In this document: positions 57,026 to 64,000 of the stretch, one piece after another | How positions within the stretch are numbered: the stretch's first letter is position 1 | Layout: every line of letters begins with the position of its first letter | Origin: Leptospira noumeaensis | GTDB taxonomy: Bacteria; Spirochaetota; Leptospiria; Leptospirales; Leptospiraceae | Assembly (NCBI RefSeq): GCF_004770765.1 | Contig: NZ_RQFK01000011.1 | Span: 1 to 64,000 of the forward strand | Direction: 5' to 3' | Length of the DNA stretch: 64,000 nucleotides | Made by a program: the position numbers and the translations under genes | The notes under the pieces: generated by a model | Seen by the model: only the letters and a program-made list of their open reading frames with translations | What the model was told of the DNA's origin: nothing | The model's database searches: none

Positions 57026-57793
57026 ATGGATGAACTAACTAAAAGAGTCATTCCTTGTTTGGATATCAAAGGAGGAAGGGTAGTCAAAGGTGTTCAATTT
57101 GTAAATTTAATTGATGCTGGAGATCCTGTCTCTTGTGCTGTTGCCTATGAAGAAAACAAAGCCGATGAACTTTGTTTCTTAGATATCACAGCTTCTTCCG
57201 ACAAAAGGGACATTCTTTTAAATTTAGTAGAACAAGTTGCCAATAAACTCTTTATCCCTTTTACAGTTGGTGGAGGGATTCGTACCATAGAAGATGTAAA
57301 AGCAGTATTAAACAAAGGTGCAGATAAAGTTTCTATCAATACCAGTGCCTTTCAAAATCCGAAACTACTCAAAGATTCCAGTGAAATTTATGGATCACAA
57401 TGTATTGTTTGTGCGATCGATGTTAAATTCCATCCAGAAAGAAAAAGGTACGAAGTGTACTTAAATGGTGGTCGGTTGGAAACAGGAAGAGATGCACTCG
57501 ATTGGGGAAAAGAAGCCTTTGAGATGGGAGCAGGCGAAATCCTATTAACATCTATGGACAAAGATGGAACCAAAGACGGATTTGATATCACACTCATGAA
57601 ATCCTTTACCTCCAATCTTTCCATTCCCATCATTGCCTCTGGTGGTGCAGGAAATCCTGAACATATGGCGGAAGTCATTTTACGTGGTGGGGCAGATGCT
57701 GTGCTTGCAGCGTCCATTTTTCACTTTGGAGAATTTTCCATCCAAGAGACCAAACAAACCATGAAAGAGATGGGAATCAAAGTGAGACTATGA
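57026..57793 (+). CDS. hisF: Imidazole glycerol phosphate synthase subunit HisF
   Basis: A (beta/alpha)8 protein of 255 residues. RVIPCLDIKGGRVVKGVQF holds the first catalytic Asp and VCAIDVKFHPERKR the second, with TVGGGIRTIEDVKAVL and IASGGAGNPEHMAEV as phosphate loops. It forms IGP and AICAR using ammonia from HisH. Neither hisH nor other his genes are near; it is coupled instead to gatA (one-base gap) and to the symporter (ATGA overlap). Confidence 0.96.
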   Translation: MDELTKRVIPCLDIKGGRVVKGVQFVNLIDAGDPVSCAVAYEENKADELCFLDITASSDKRDILLNLVEQVANKLFIPFTVGGGIRTIEDVKAVLNKGADKVSINTSAFQNPKLLKDSSEIYGSQCIVCAIDVKFHPERKRYEVYLNGGRLETGRDALDWGKEAFEMGAGEILLTSMDKDGTKDGFDITLMKSFTSNLSIPIIASGGAGNPEHMAEVILRGGADAVLAASIFHFGEFSIQETKQTMKEMGIKVRL

Positions 57794-59523
57794 TTCCTTT
57801 CCACATTTTTGATACCTTACTATTTTTATTCCCCTTTGTAGTCATTTTATTCCTTCTCCTTCGTTTTCGTTCAAAACAAAAATCCACAAAAGAATATTTC
57901 CAGGCCGAAGGGAGTTTGTCTTGGTTCGTCGCAGGAACTGCGATGGTGGCCACAACATTTGCTGCTGATACACCTCTTGCTGTAACAGAGATCATAAGAG
58001 GTCAAGGAATTGCTGGAAACTGGATCTGGTGGTATATGGCAGTGGGTGGATTTGTTACCGTATTTTTCTTTTCCAAACTTTGGAAACGTTCGGGTGCTTC
58101 TACAGATTTAGAACTCATAGGCCTTAGATACAGTGGAAAAGAAGCCAATTTCCTACGCGGAATCAAAGCCTTTGTCATTGGTTTTTTACTAAATCTAGTC
58201 ATCCTGGGTTGGGTCAACCTTGCGATGTTAAAAATAATTCCTGTATTTTTTCCAGAATGGACTCCATCTCATATACTCATCTACTTATTGTTATTTGGTG
58301 TTTTTTATACATCGATCGCAGGACTTCGTGGGATTTCTTACATTGATGTTTTCCAATTTTTTTTAGCATGGATTGGTTGTATCCTCTTTGCTTATTTTGC
58401 AGTCAACTTACCATCCATTGGCGGACTCGATGGTCTAAGATCCAAACTTGACAGTAGTAAAATTTTATTTTTTCCCAACGGAAGTTCCGGAACACTCCCT
58501 TGGGATCATTTTTTAATCTTACTAACAGTCCTTTGGTGGTCGAGCTGGTATCCTGGATCTGAACCAGGCGGTGGGGGATATATTGCTCAAAGAATCCTTG
58601 CCACTAAAAATGAAAATGCTGCGCTCAAAGGTTCTCTTTGGTTTGTGATAGCTCATTATTTTGTTCGTCCTTGGCCTTGGATTCTAGTCGCCCTTGTTTC
58701 CGTAATTCTTTATCCAAATTTGTCGGATAAAGAAAGTGGCAAAGGGTTCCTTATGGTTTTACAAGAGGGAATGCCTAAAGGAATGTTTGGACTCATGCTC
58801 AGTGCCTTTCTGGCAGCCTATCTTTCCACTCTAGCCACTCATTTAAATTGGGGTGCTTCTTATTTAGTCAACGACCTTTGGAAACCAATGGTACAACCAG
58901 GAAAACCTGACTCCTATTATTTAAAAGTATCGTATACAGTTCAAATCATAACAGCCGTTTGTTCCTTTTTTCTTGCCGTTTTTGGAATGGAAACCATCAA
59001 AGGGGCTTGGGTATTTTTACTCGAAGCATCCTCTGGGATTGGATTTATCTTAATTGCAAGGTGGTTTTTTTGGAGGATCTCTGCTTGGACTGAAATTTTA
59101 GCTTTTATACTTTCACCTTTGTTGTATTTACTTTTCTCTATTTACTTAAAGATAGAATTTCCTTATTCGATTCTTTATACAGCGGTTTCTTCGGCTGTTT
59201 TACTCATCCTTTCCACCTATATATTTCCAAATACAAGTAGTGAAATCTTACTTCAATTTTACGCTAAAACCAAACCGCCATTTTTTTTCTGGAAAGGACT
59301 CTTTCAAAAAGAGAATCAAACACAAATCATATATCCCAACAGGTTGAATGTATCTTTACTTGGTACTCTTTCCGGATTGTCGTTTGTGTTTGGTGGATTG
59401 TATTTTATCCAATGTTTCATGTGGAAGGATGGAGAAATTTTGATTGGACTTCTCTTTTTTCTATTAGGACTTCTTGGACTTTACCTATCACTTCGTTCCT
59501 TACAAAATAGATCTGAAATGTAA
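57790..59523 (+). CDS. Sodium:solute symporter (SSS family)
   Basis: A polytopic protein of 577 residues with about 13-14 membrane helices. SSS signs: EYFQAEGSLSWFVAGTAMVATTFAADTPLAVTEIIRGQGI at the start, LRGISYIDVFQFFLA and the LSAFLAAYLSTLATHLNWGASYLVNDLW segment that holds the conserved sodium site region. The substrate cannot be told. It is coupled to hisF by a four-base overlap and converges with the lipase-like gene (seven-base gap). Confidence 0.9.
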   Translation: MIPFHIFDTLLFLFPFVVILFLLLRFRSKQKSTKEYFQAEGSLSWFVAGTAMVATTFAADTPLAVTEIIRGQGIAGNWIWWYMAVGGFVTVFFFSKLWKRSGASTDLELIGLRYSGKEANFLRGIKAFVIGFLLNLVILGWVNLAMLKIIPVFFPEWTPSHILIYLLLFGVFYTSIAGLRGISYIDVFQFFLAWIGCILFAYFAVNLPSIGGLDGLRSKLDSSKILFFPNGSSGTLPWDHFLILLTVLWWSSWYPGSEPGGGGYIAQRILATKNENAALKGSLWFVIAHYFVRPWPWILVALVSVILYPNLSDKESGKGFLMVLQEGMPKGMFGLMLSAFLAAYLSTLATHLNWGASYLVNDLWKPMVQPGKPDSYYLKVSYTVQIITAVCSFFLAVFGMETIKGAWVFLLEASSGIGFILIARWFFWRISAWTEILAFILSPLLYLLFSIYLKIEFPYSILYTAVSSAVLLILSTYIFPNTSSEILLQFYAKTKPPFFFWKGLFQKENQTQIIYPNRLNVSLLGTLSGLSFVFGGLYFIQCFMWKDGEILIGLLFFLLGLLGLYLSLRSLQNRSEM

Positions 59524-59530
59524 ATTCTAC

Positions 59531-60634
59531 TTAGTAAGGTGAATTTCGAATTTCCGTAATTACCTGTGTAAACAGATTACGGCTTTTAGTATCATCAATA
59601 TTCGTAGTTTGAAAAGCCATCATCGAATGATCACAATCAGCTACATTGATTTGTTTGTAAGTTAGGTTTCCCAGTCTGGCACTATTAGCCGGAACAATTC
59701 CATCCGATTGAGTAAACCCTGCATTTGATAAGATATTACAACCGGAATTATAATAAAAGGTTTCAGCAACTGTACAATTGCTCATCACTCCAGCAAAACT
59801 AATAAACTTACTATTTAAGTTTGTGTCTAGAAAAGACTGGTTCAGTGTATCCAACACTAAATTTTCTGCGCCAGCCAATGGCATTTGTCCAGTACCATTG
59901 TTGGTATAACCCAATTCTGAACCACCCTGAGTTCCCACAAGATAATTGCCCAAATCATTTAAGAAGGGATTACTCCCTAAAAAACTAGAAGTAGCAAAAG
60001 GAGAACCATACTGGGGACTTCCTAAAGTTACAACCAGCCGAACGAAGGGAAGGACTCCAACATCTTTTGACAAAGCAACTCTTGTGACAAGACCTCCCAT
60101 CGAATGAGCTACGATATATACTTGATCAGAATCAGCAAAATAACCACGTAAAGTAGAATGAAACTGACGTCCGTTGACAAGAATACTATTCGAGGTGCGA
60201 TAGGTATAAAGATAAAAATCGAATTCTGAATTCGCTGAATCGCGTCCTTCCTGAAAATGAATGAGACCATTGGAAAAAGTATTTTTTATATTCTGAATCT
60301 TTTTCTCATCACCCGTAATGGGATCCGCATCTCTTTCTGCTGGATTCCAACCATGAATGAGAACTATTTTCTTTTTTGAAGATTTTGGAAAAAACTCAGA
60401 ACCAATAAATTGTAAATTAGAAAGATTACGAGAATATCCAGGAGAAAAACCGAATAACTTTTGATTGGGATTAGGAAGAAGCCCTAACCAAGCAAATAAC
60501 AAGGCAGCATTGTTCACCCGTTCTTCCGATACAAACTCCTTTCTATAAAAATCATAAACACAGGATTGGAATACAAAACCCCCGATGATTAGAAAAATAA
60601 GATATGGCAATATATTTCGCCTAACGCGAAACAT
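59531..60634 (-). CDS. Lipase-like alpha/beta-hydrolase lipoprotein
   Basis: A protein of 367 residues. The signal sequence ends FVFQSC, a lipobox with Cys25. KKIVLIHGWNPAERDADP is the oxyanion strand; VYIVAHSMGGLVTRVALSK carries the GxSxG nucleophile; SDGIVPANSA and VADCDHSMMAF give plausible Asp and His. It resembles PGAP1-like lipases. It overlaps the end of the rRNA methyltransferase gene by 14 bases. Confidence 0.85.
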   Translation of the reverse strand: MFRVRRNILPYLIFLIIGGFVFQSCVYDFYRKEFVSEERVNNAALLFAWLGLLPNPNQKLFGFSPGYSRNLSNLQFIGSEFFPKSSKKKIVLIHGWNPAERDADPITGDEKKIQNIKNTFSNGLIHFQEGRDSANSEFDFYLYTYRTSNSILVNGRQFHSTLRGYFADSDQVYIVAHSMGGLVTRVALSKDVGVLPFVRLVVTLGSPQYGSPFATSSFLGSNPFLNDLGNYLVGTQGGSELGYTNNGTGQMPLAGAENLVLDTLNQSFLDTNLNSKFISFAGVMSNCTVAETFYYNSGCNILSNAGFTQSDGIVPANSARLGNLTYKQINVADCDHSMMAFQTTNIDDTKSRNLFTQVITEIRNSPY

Positions 60635-61394
60635 TTTGCACCCTATCTAAAGTGATTCCGCAAGCAACTACCACATTAAGAGATGTCACCGATCCAAACA
60701 GAGGGATTCTTGCCACGTAATCAGCTTCCTCCAATAACAGACGTTTGACGCCTTCTCCTTCGTTTCCCATGATGATTGCCATCTGCGTTGCGTCTGGTAA
60801 AGTTTCCCAAATGGATTCTTCACCTTCTTCATCAGTTGCAAGTATCCAATATTCATTTTTTTTGAGATATTCCATCCCATGCATCAGGTTTGCCACTCGA
60901 TAGATTTGTAAATGGTGGACTGCACCTGCAGAAACTTTCTCTACAACAGGTGTGATGGGGGAGGTATCACGGTCAGACATTAACACATGTTTGACACCCA
61001 TACATTCAGCAGTTCGTAAAATATTCCCTAAATTTCCTGGATCTTGAATTCGATCCAGAATTAGAACGGGTCCTGCACCTGCTTCTATATTTTGTTTGAA
61101 CTGTTCGAAACCAAGTGAGGAAAATGACTTTTGTTTGGTACGAATGATGACATAACCTTGGTGGTTTTTATCAGAAGCGATACGATCAAGTTCCCTTGTG
61201 GAAACTGTTGTGAATTTTACGGAATTAGGAATGTATCCCCGGATCCTTTGTTTTTCTTCCGTTCCCATGGAGTCTTTGACGATGACTTCTCGGATGGTTT
61301 TGATCCCACGTTCCGGAGCCATCTGCTCCAAGGATTCTAAAAATTCATAAAAATTACGTTTTCCAAAAAGTATTTCTACGGGGCTTTTTTCCAT
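60621..61394 (-). CDS. TrmH/SpoU-family RNA 2'-O-methyltransferase (RlmB-like)
   Basis: A protein of 257 residues with the SPOUT knot: ILDRIQDPGNLGNILRTAECMGV, AIIMGNEGEGVKRLLLEEAD and the last motif FGSVTSLNVVVACGITLDRV. An N-terminal substrate-binding extension starts VEILFGKRNFYEFL, as in RlmB. It follows cysS with a 19-base overlap, a common partnership. Target base probably in 23S rRNA. Confidence 0.9.
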   Translation of the reverse strand: MEKSPVEILFGKRNFYEFLESLEQMAPERGIKTIREVIVKDSMGTEEKQRIRGYIPNSVKFTTVSTRELDRIASDKNHQGYVIIRTKQKSFSSLGFEQFKQNIEAGAGPVLILDRIQDPGNLGNILRTAECMGVKHVLMSDRDTSPITPVVEKVSAGAVHHLQIYRVANLMHGMEYLKKNEYWILATDEEGEESIWETLPDATQMAIIMGNEGEGVKRLLLEEADYVARIPLFGSVTSLNVVVACGITLDRVQNVSR

Positions 61395-62833
61395 GTGGTA
61401 TTTCCTTCTTTTGTATCAGCGAGAAGGATTCCTTTTTCTTCCAACTCTTTACGAATTTTGTCGGCGTTTACGAAATCTTTGTTTTGTTTGGCGGTCTTTC
61501 GGGCTTCGATTTGGCCAAGAATCCAATCTTCTGAAATTCCATCCAAAGTTTGGATTTGTTTTTCAAATGAAAAAACAGCAAATAGTTCATTAGTTTTAAA
61601 AAACAATGCCAGGGATTCTTTTAAAAATACAGAATCCGAAAACTCTGTATTTGAATCCAAAAACTGGTTCACAACTCGAACCAGTTCAAAAACAGAAGCC
61701 AGAGCTTTGGGAACATTCAAATCATCAGCCAAAGAATTCATAAAATCCAAATTGAGTTTTTGTAATTCTGGATTAGAAAATTCAAAATTATCAAACGATT
61801 TGGGAACTTTATCCCATAACTTACCAGTTTCTAACACTCGGTAGATGGTATTTTGGATTCTCTCCATTGCCGTTTTGGATTCTTCCAATTTGTTTAGAGA
61901 GAAATTCAACTTACTTCTGTAATGTGCAGAAATCAAATGATAACGAATTGCGTTCGGATCATATCCTTTTTCTAAAATATCGCGTAAGGTATAAAAATTT
62001 CCCTTACTTTTGGACATTTTTTCTCCGTCCACAAGGAGGTGTTCGCAGTGAAGCCAAGTTCCTACAAATTCTTCCTCTGGATAGGCACCGTAACTTTGTG
62101 CAGCTTCGTTTTCATGGTGAGGGAAGAGGAGGTCAATCCCACCTGTATGGATGTCTACACCTGATCCGTAAACTTTTCGAATCATCGCCGAACATTCTAA
62201 ATGCCAACCTGGTCGTCCCGTTCCGATTTTTGTATGCCAACATTTTTCTTCATTTGTCTTTTGGTTTTTCCAAAGAACAAAATCTCTTACATCATCTTTT
62301 TCGTATTCATCGGCATCATAACGAACTCCAGACTTCATTCCCGAAACATCAATCTTCGAAAGTTCACCATAACGAGAAAACTTTTGGATGGAAAAATATA
62401 GGTTCCCATCTTTTTCATAGACAAGGCCGTTCTTCTGGAGTGTTTCCACAAGTCCGACCATATCTTCAATGGATTCAGTGGCTTTTGGATAATGTTCTAA
62501 CTTCTGAACATGGAGAGTTTCCAAGTCTTTAAAAAAAGCTTCTGTCCAAGGTTTTGTAAATTCTTCTACACTCTTTTTTTGTTTGATCGATTCATTGATG
62601 ATTTTGTCATCAATGTCTGTGATGTTCATGGCTTGGTTGAGTTTATACCCACCTAGCAGTAACGAACGGCGAAGTACATCTACAAATAAAAACGAACGGA
62701 TGTTCCCAATATGTGCAAAATTATAAACCGTTGGCCCACAGGAATAAATGGATACGTTTGAAGGATCTTTGGGAACAAATGTTTCCTTTTTACCCGATTT
62801 CGAATTTTGGAAGACAAAGGAAACTAAACTCAT
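61376..62833 (-). CDS. cysS: Cysteinyl-tRNA synthetase
   Basis: A class I synthetase of 485 residues. CGPTVYNFAHIGNIRSFLFVD has the zinc cysteine and the HIGH-type motif, GWHLECSAMI and LLFPHHENEAAQS the other zinc ligands, and DGEKMSKSKGNFYT the KMSKS loop. It attaches cysteine to tRNA. The start overlaps the esterase gene stop by four bases and the stop overlaps the methyltransferase start. Confidence 0.97.
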   Translation of the reverse strand: MSLVSFVFQNSKSGKKETFVPKDPSNVSIYSCGPTVYNFAHIGNIRSFLFVDVLRRSLLLGGYKLNQAMNITDIDDKIINESIKQKKSVEEFTKPWTEAFFKDLETLHVQKLEHYPKATESIEDMVGLVETLQKNGLVYEKDGNLYFSIQKFSRYGELSKIDVSGMKSGVRYDADEYEKDDVRDFVLWKNQKTNEEKCWHTKIGTGRPGWHLECSAMIRKVYGSGVDIHTGGIDLLFPHHENEAAQSYGAYPEEEFVGTWLHCEHLLVDGEKMSKSKGNFYTLRDILEKGYDPNAIRYHLISAHYRSKLNFSLNKLEESKTAMERIQNTIYRVLETGKLWDKVPKSFDNFEFSNPELQKLNLDFMNSLADDLNVPKALASVFELVRVVNQFLDSNTEFSDSVFLKESLALFFKTNELFAVFSFEKQIQTLDGISEDWILGQIEARKTAKQNKDFVNADKIRKELEEKGILLADTKEGNTTWKKAP

Positions 62834-63798
62834 AAGGCAAAAATTTCTTTTACAAATTCTAAGTTTGCTTGTGGTTGTTTGTCTTTTCCTGCTTCGTTTC
62901 CTTCGGTTGGATACAACTGCATCCGTTTATCACAGTTCATATGGTTGAACAAAGCAAAGGTGGATTTTGGATGTGAGATCACATCTTCCATCCCACAAGA
63001 AAAAAGAGCTGGGATTTTTATTTTTTTGGCAAAGTTTAGTGCATCAAAATAAGCCAGTTCCTTTTTATAATCGATTTTTTTAGTGGCTCTTTTTTCTAAA
63101 AAAGGAGTGAGTTCTCTCACCCATGGATTTCCTTTTAAAGAAATTTGGTCTTTATCAATATAACAAAACGAAGGTGTTTCTAAGATAAGTCCTTTGATTC
63201 GATCGGAATAAGCCGCACCAAATACGGAAAGAGCAGAACCAATGGACTTACCATGGAGAATGATTTGGTCACCATCAATCCCATCGGTCAAACGTAGGAA
63301 CTCAATGGTTCGAATCACATCCAAATATAGTTTTCGCATATAGAAATCTTCTTTTTGGTCGAGTCCGTGTGCAAAATAATTGGGTGTCCAACCAATCGGT
63401 GCCTTTCCTGTCACTGGATCTACTGGTGCATGGATCATTTCTTCCCCATGACCCCGAAGAGTGATATGAAGTTGGGCCACACCCAAATCCGAATATCCTT
63501 TCTGGATCTCTTCCGGAACCGCTAAATAATCATGAAAATAAACAACAACAGGCCGATTTCCTCTTTTTCTAGGAATCGCGAGTTTCCCATGTAACACATG
63601 ATTGTCGATACTTTGAAAACTAATATCATTGAGTGATTCCCAAATAAAAGATCCTTTCAGAACTGTTTTGTAAGCGGCTTTTACAGGAACTTTTTTTAAT
63701 CCAGAAATCCCTTCTTTCCAAAAACTATCTAAATCCGATGGCGGATCCAGTTTCGGAACGGTTTGGAAACATTCATCAAAACTAACGGTTTGAGGCAT
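62830..63798 (-). CDS. AXE1-type acetyl esterase/alpha-beta hydrolase, catalytic His replaced
   Basis: A protein of 322 residues with the AXE1 layout: [32 protein letters not shown], then [19 protein letters not shown] with Ser185 as nucleophile. [21 protein letters not shown] holds Asp272. In the family the His lies in a 'yGHE' turn; here the matching place reads [10 protein letters not shown] with Asn301. Activity is therefore uncertain unless another His takes over. Its start overlaps folD by 17 bases, so it is in a folD-axe-cysS transcript. Confidence 0.82.
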   Translation of the reverse strand: MPQTVSFDECFQTVPKLDPPSDLDSFWKEGISGLKKVPVKAAYKTVLKGSFIWESLNDISFQSIDNHVLHGKLAIPRKRGNRPVVVYFHDYLAVPEEIQKGYSDLGVAQLHITLRGHGEEMIHAPVDPVTGKAPIGWTPNYFAHGLDQKEDFYMRKLYLDVIRTIEFLRLTDGIDGDQIILHGKSIGSALSVFGAAYSDRIKGLILETPSFCYIDKDQISLKGNPWVRELTPFLEKRATKKIDYKKELAYFDALNFAKKIKIPALFSCGMEDVISHPKSTFALFNHMNCDKRMQLYPTEGNEAGKDKQPQANLEFVKEIFAL

Positions 63799-64000
63799 GG
63801 GAATCCAACTTAGGTGAAAATTGATTTAAAAAACTATACATGGTTTGGAGTAAAAGTACAGAAATTGTCATTGGACCAACTCCTCCAGGAACGGGTGTGT
63901 AGTAAGATGTTTTGTCCTTAACTTTCGAAATTTCAATGTCTCCCACATTCCCAACATTATAACCAGCATCCAAAACCACAGCACCTTCTTTGATCCAATC
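63782..64000 (-). CDS. folD: FolD methylenetetrahydrofolate dehydrogenase/cyclohydrolase, C-terminal part
   Basis: The gene runs off the right edge of the window; only the last 72 residues are seen. They read [21 protein letters not shown], then [24 protein letters not shown], the conserved FolD end with the PGGVGPMT cofactor loop. FolD interconverts one-carbon folates. The stop overlaps the start of the esterase gene. Confidence 0.93.
   Translation of the reverse strand, partial: DWIKEGAVVLDAGYNVGNVGDIEISKVKDKTSYYTPVPGGVGPMTISVLLLQTMYSFLNQFSPKLDSHASNR

Overview
The window looks like chromosomal DNA of a spirochaete of the genus Leptospira, moderately AT-rich. The evidence is the combination of LPS export (LptD-type protein), meso-DAP peptidoglycan enzymes, futalosine-pathway menaquinone synthesis (MqnA), many lipoproteins with loose spirochaetal lipoboxes, RsbU/SpoIIE phosphatases, and the order rplU-prp-rpmA / obg-proB-proA-nadD-yqeK-lcp-rsfS. 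A saprophytic-clade species is plausible but cannot be fixed from sequence alone. No tRNA, rRNA, CRISPR array, prophage or insertion sequence was seen; almost all of the window is tightly packed housekeeping and signalling genes.

Layout. 1-319: a perfect inverted repeat that breaks the 3' end of a YyaL/SSP411-like gene. 306-7176 (minus): a ribosome/GTPase/proline/NAD operon. 7295-9103 (plus): typA, then a bidirectional terminator. 9212-12226: AsmA-like protein, a small hypothetical protein and a beta-barrel protein. 12398-16335 (plus): GAF-SpoIIE-TPR phosphatase, ammonium transporter and a lipoprotein. 16332-18522: mqnA, cheR and a HIT protein. 18595-26223 (plus): a reduced division/cell-wall cluster, rsmH-ftsL-murE-mraY-ftsW-murG-murC. 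26218-29237 (minus): murF-purE-purK. 29289-32539 (plus): oxidoreductase, UbiB-like kinase, lspA. 32620-35231 (minus): large spirochaete-type hypothetical protein and a nitrilase-fold protein. 35344-47139: MoxR ATPase, VWA protein, PrsW-type membrane protease, RsbU phosphatase, TPR protein, STAS protein, a 59-residue ORF, a GGDEF/EAL protein, an M48 lipoprotein and a MORN lipoprotein. 47186-50721: UvrD-type helicase, a REC-histidine-kinase hybrid and a hypothetical protein. 50895-59523 (plus): lptD, an initiating sugar transferase, gatC-gatA, hisF and a sodium/solute symporter. 59531-64000 (minus): folD (partial), AXE1-like esterase, cysS, an rRNA methyltransferase and a lipase-like lipoprotein.

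How the genes fit together. Envelope building dominates: lipid II synthesis and flipping (murC, murE, murF, murG, mraY, ftsW), LPS assembly (LptD), lipoprotein processing (LspA), glycan initiation (WbaP-like), LCP and AsmA proteins. The second theme is signalling: two SpoIIE phosphatases, a STAS antagonist, a c-di-GMP phosphodiesterase candidate with a decayed cyclase domain, a PrsW protease with a possible PilZ-like tail, CheR and a REC-HisKA hybrid. Several proteins keep a family fold but lack key residues (nitrilase Cys, AXE1 His, GGDEF motif, kinase ATP-binding boxes). The strongest structural oddity is the inverted repeat at the left edge. The most unusual functional points are Prp beside an L27 with no cleavable extension, the PrsW-PilZ-like fusion, and a SAP-like motif near the LptD N-terminus. 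I found no clear-cut new defence or mobile system.
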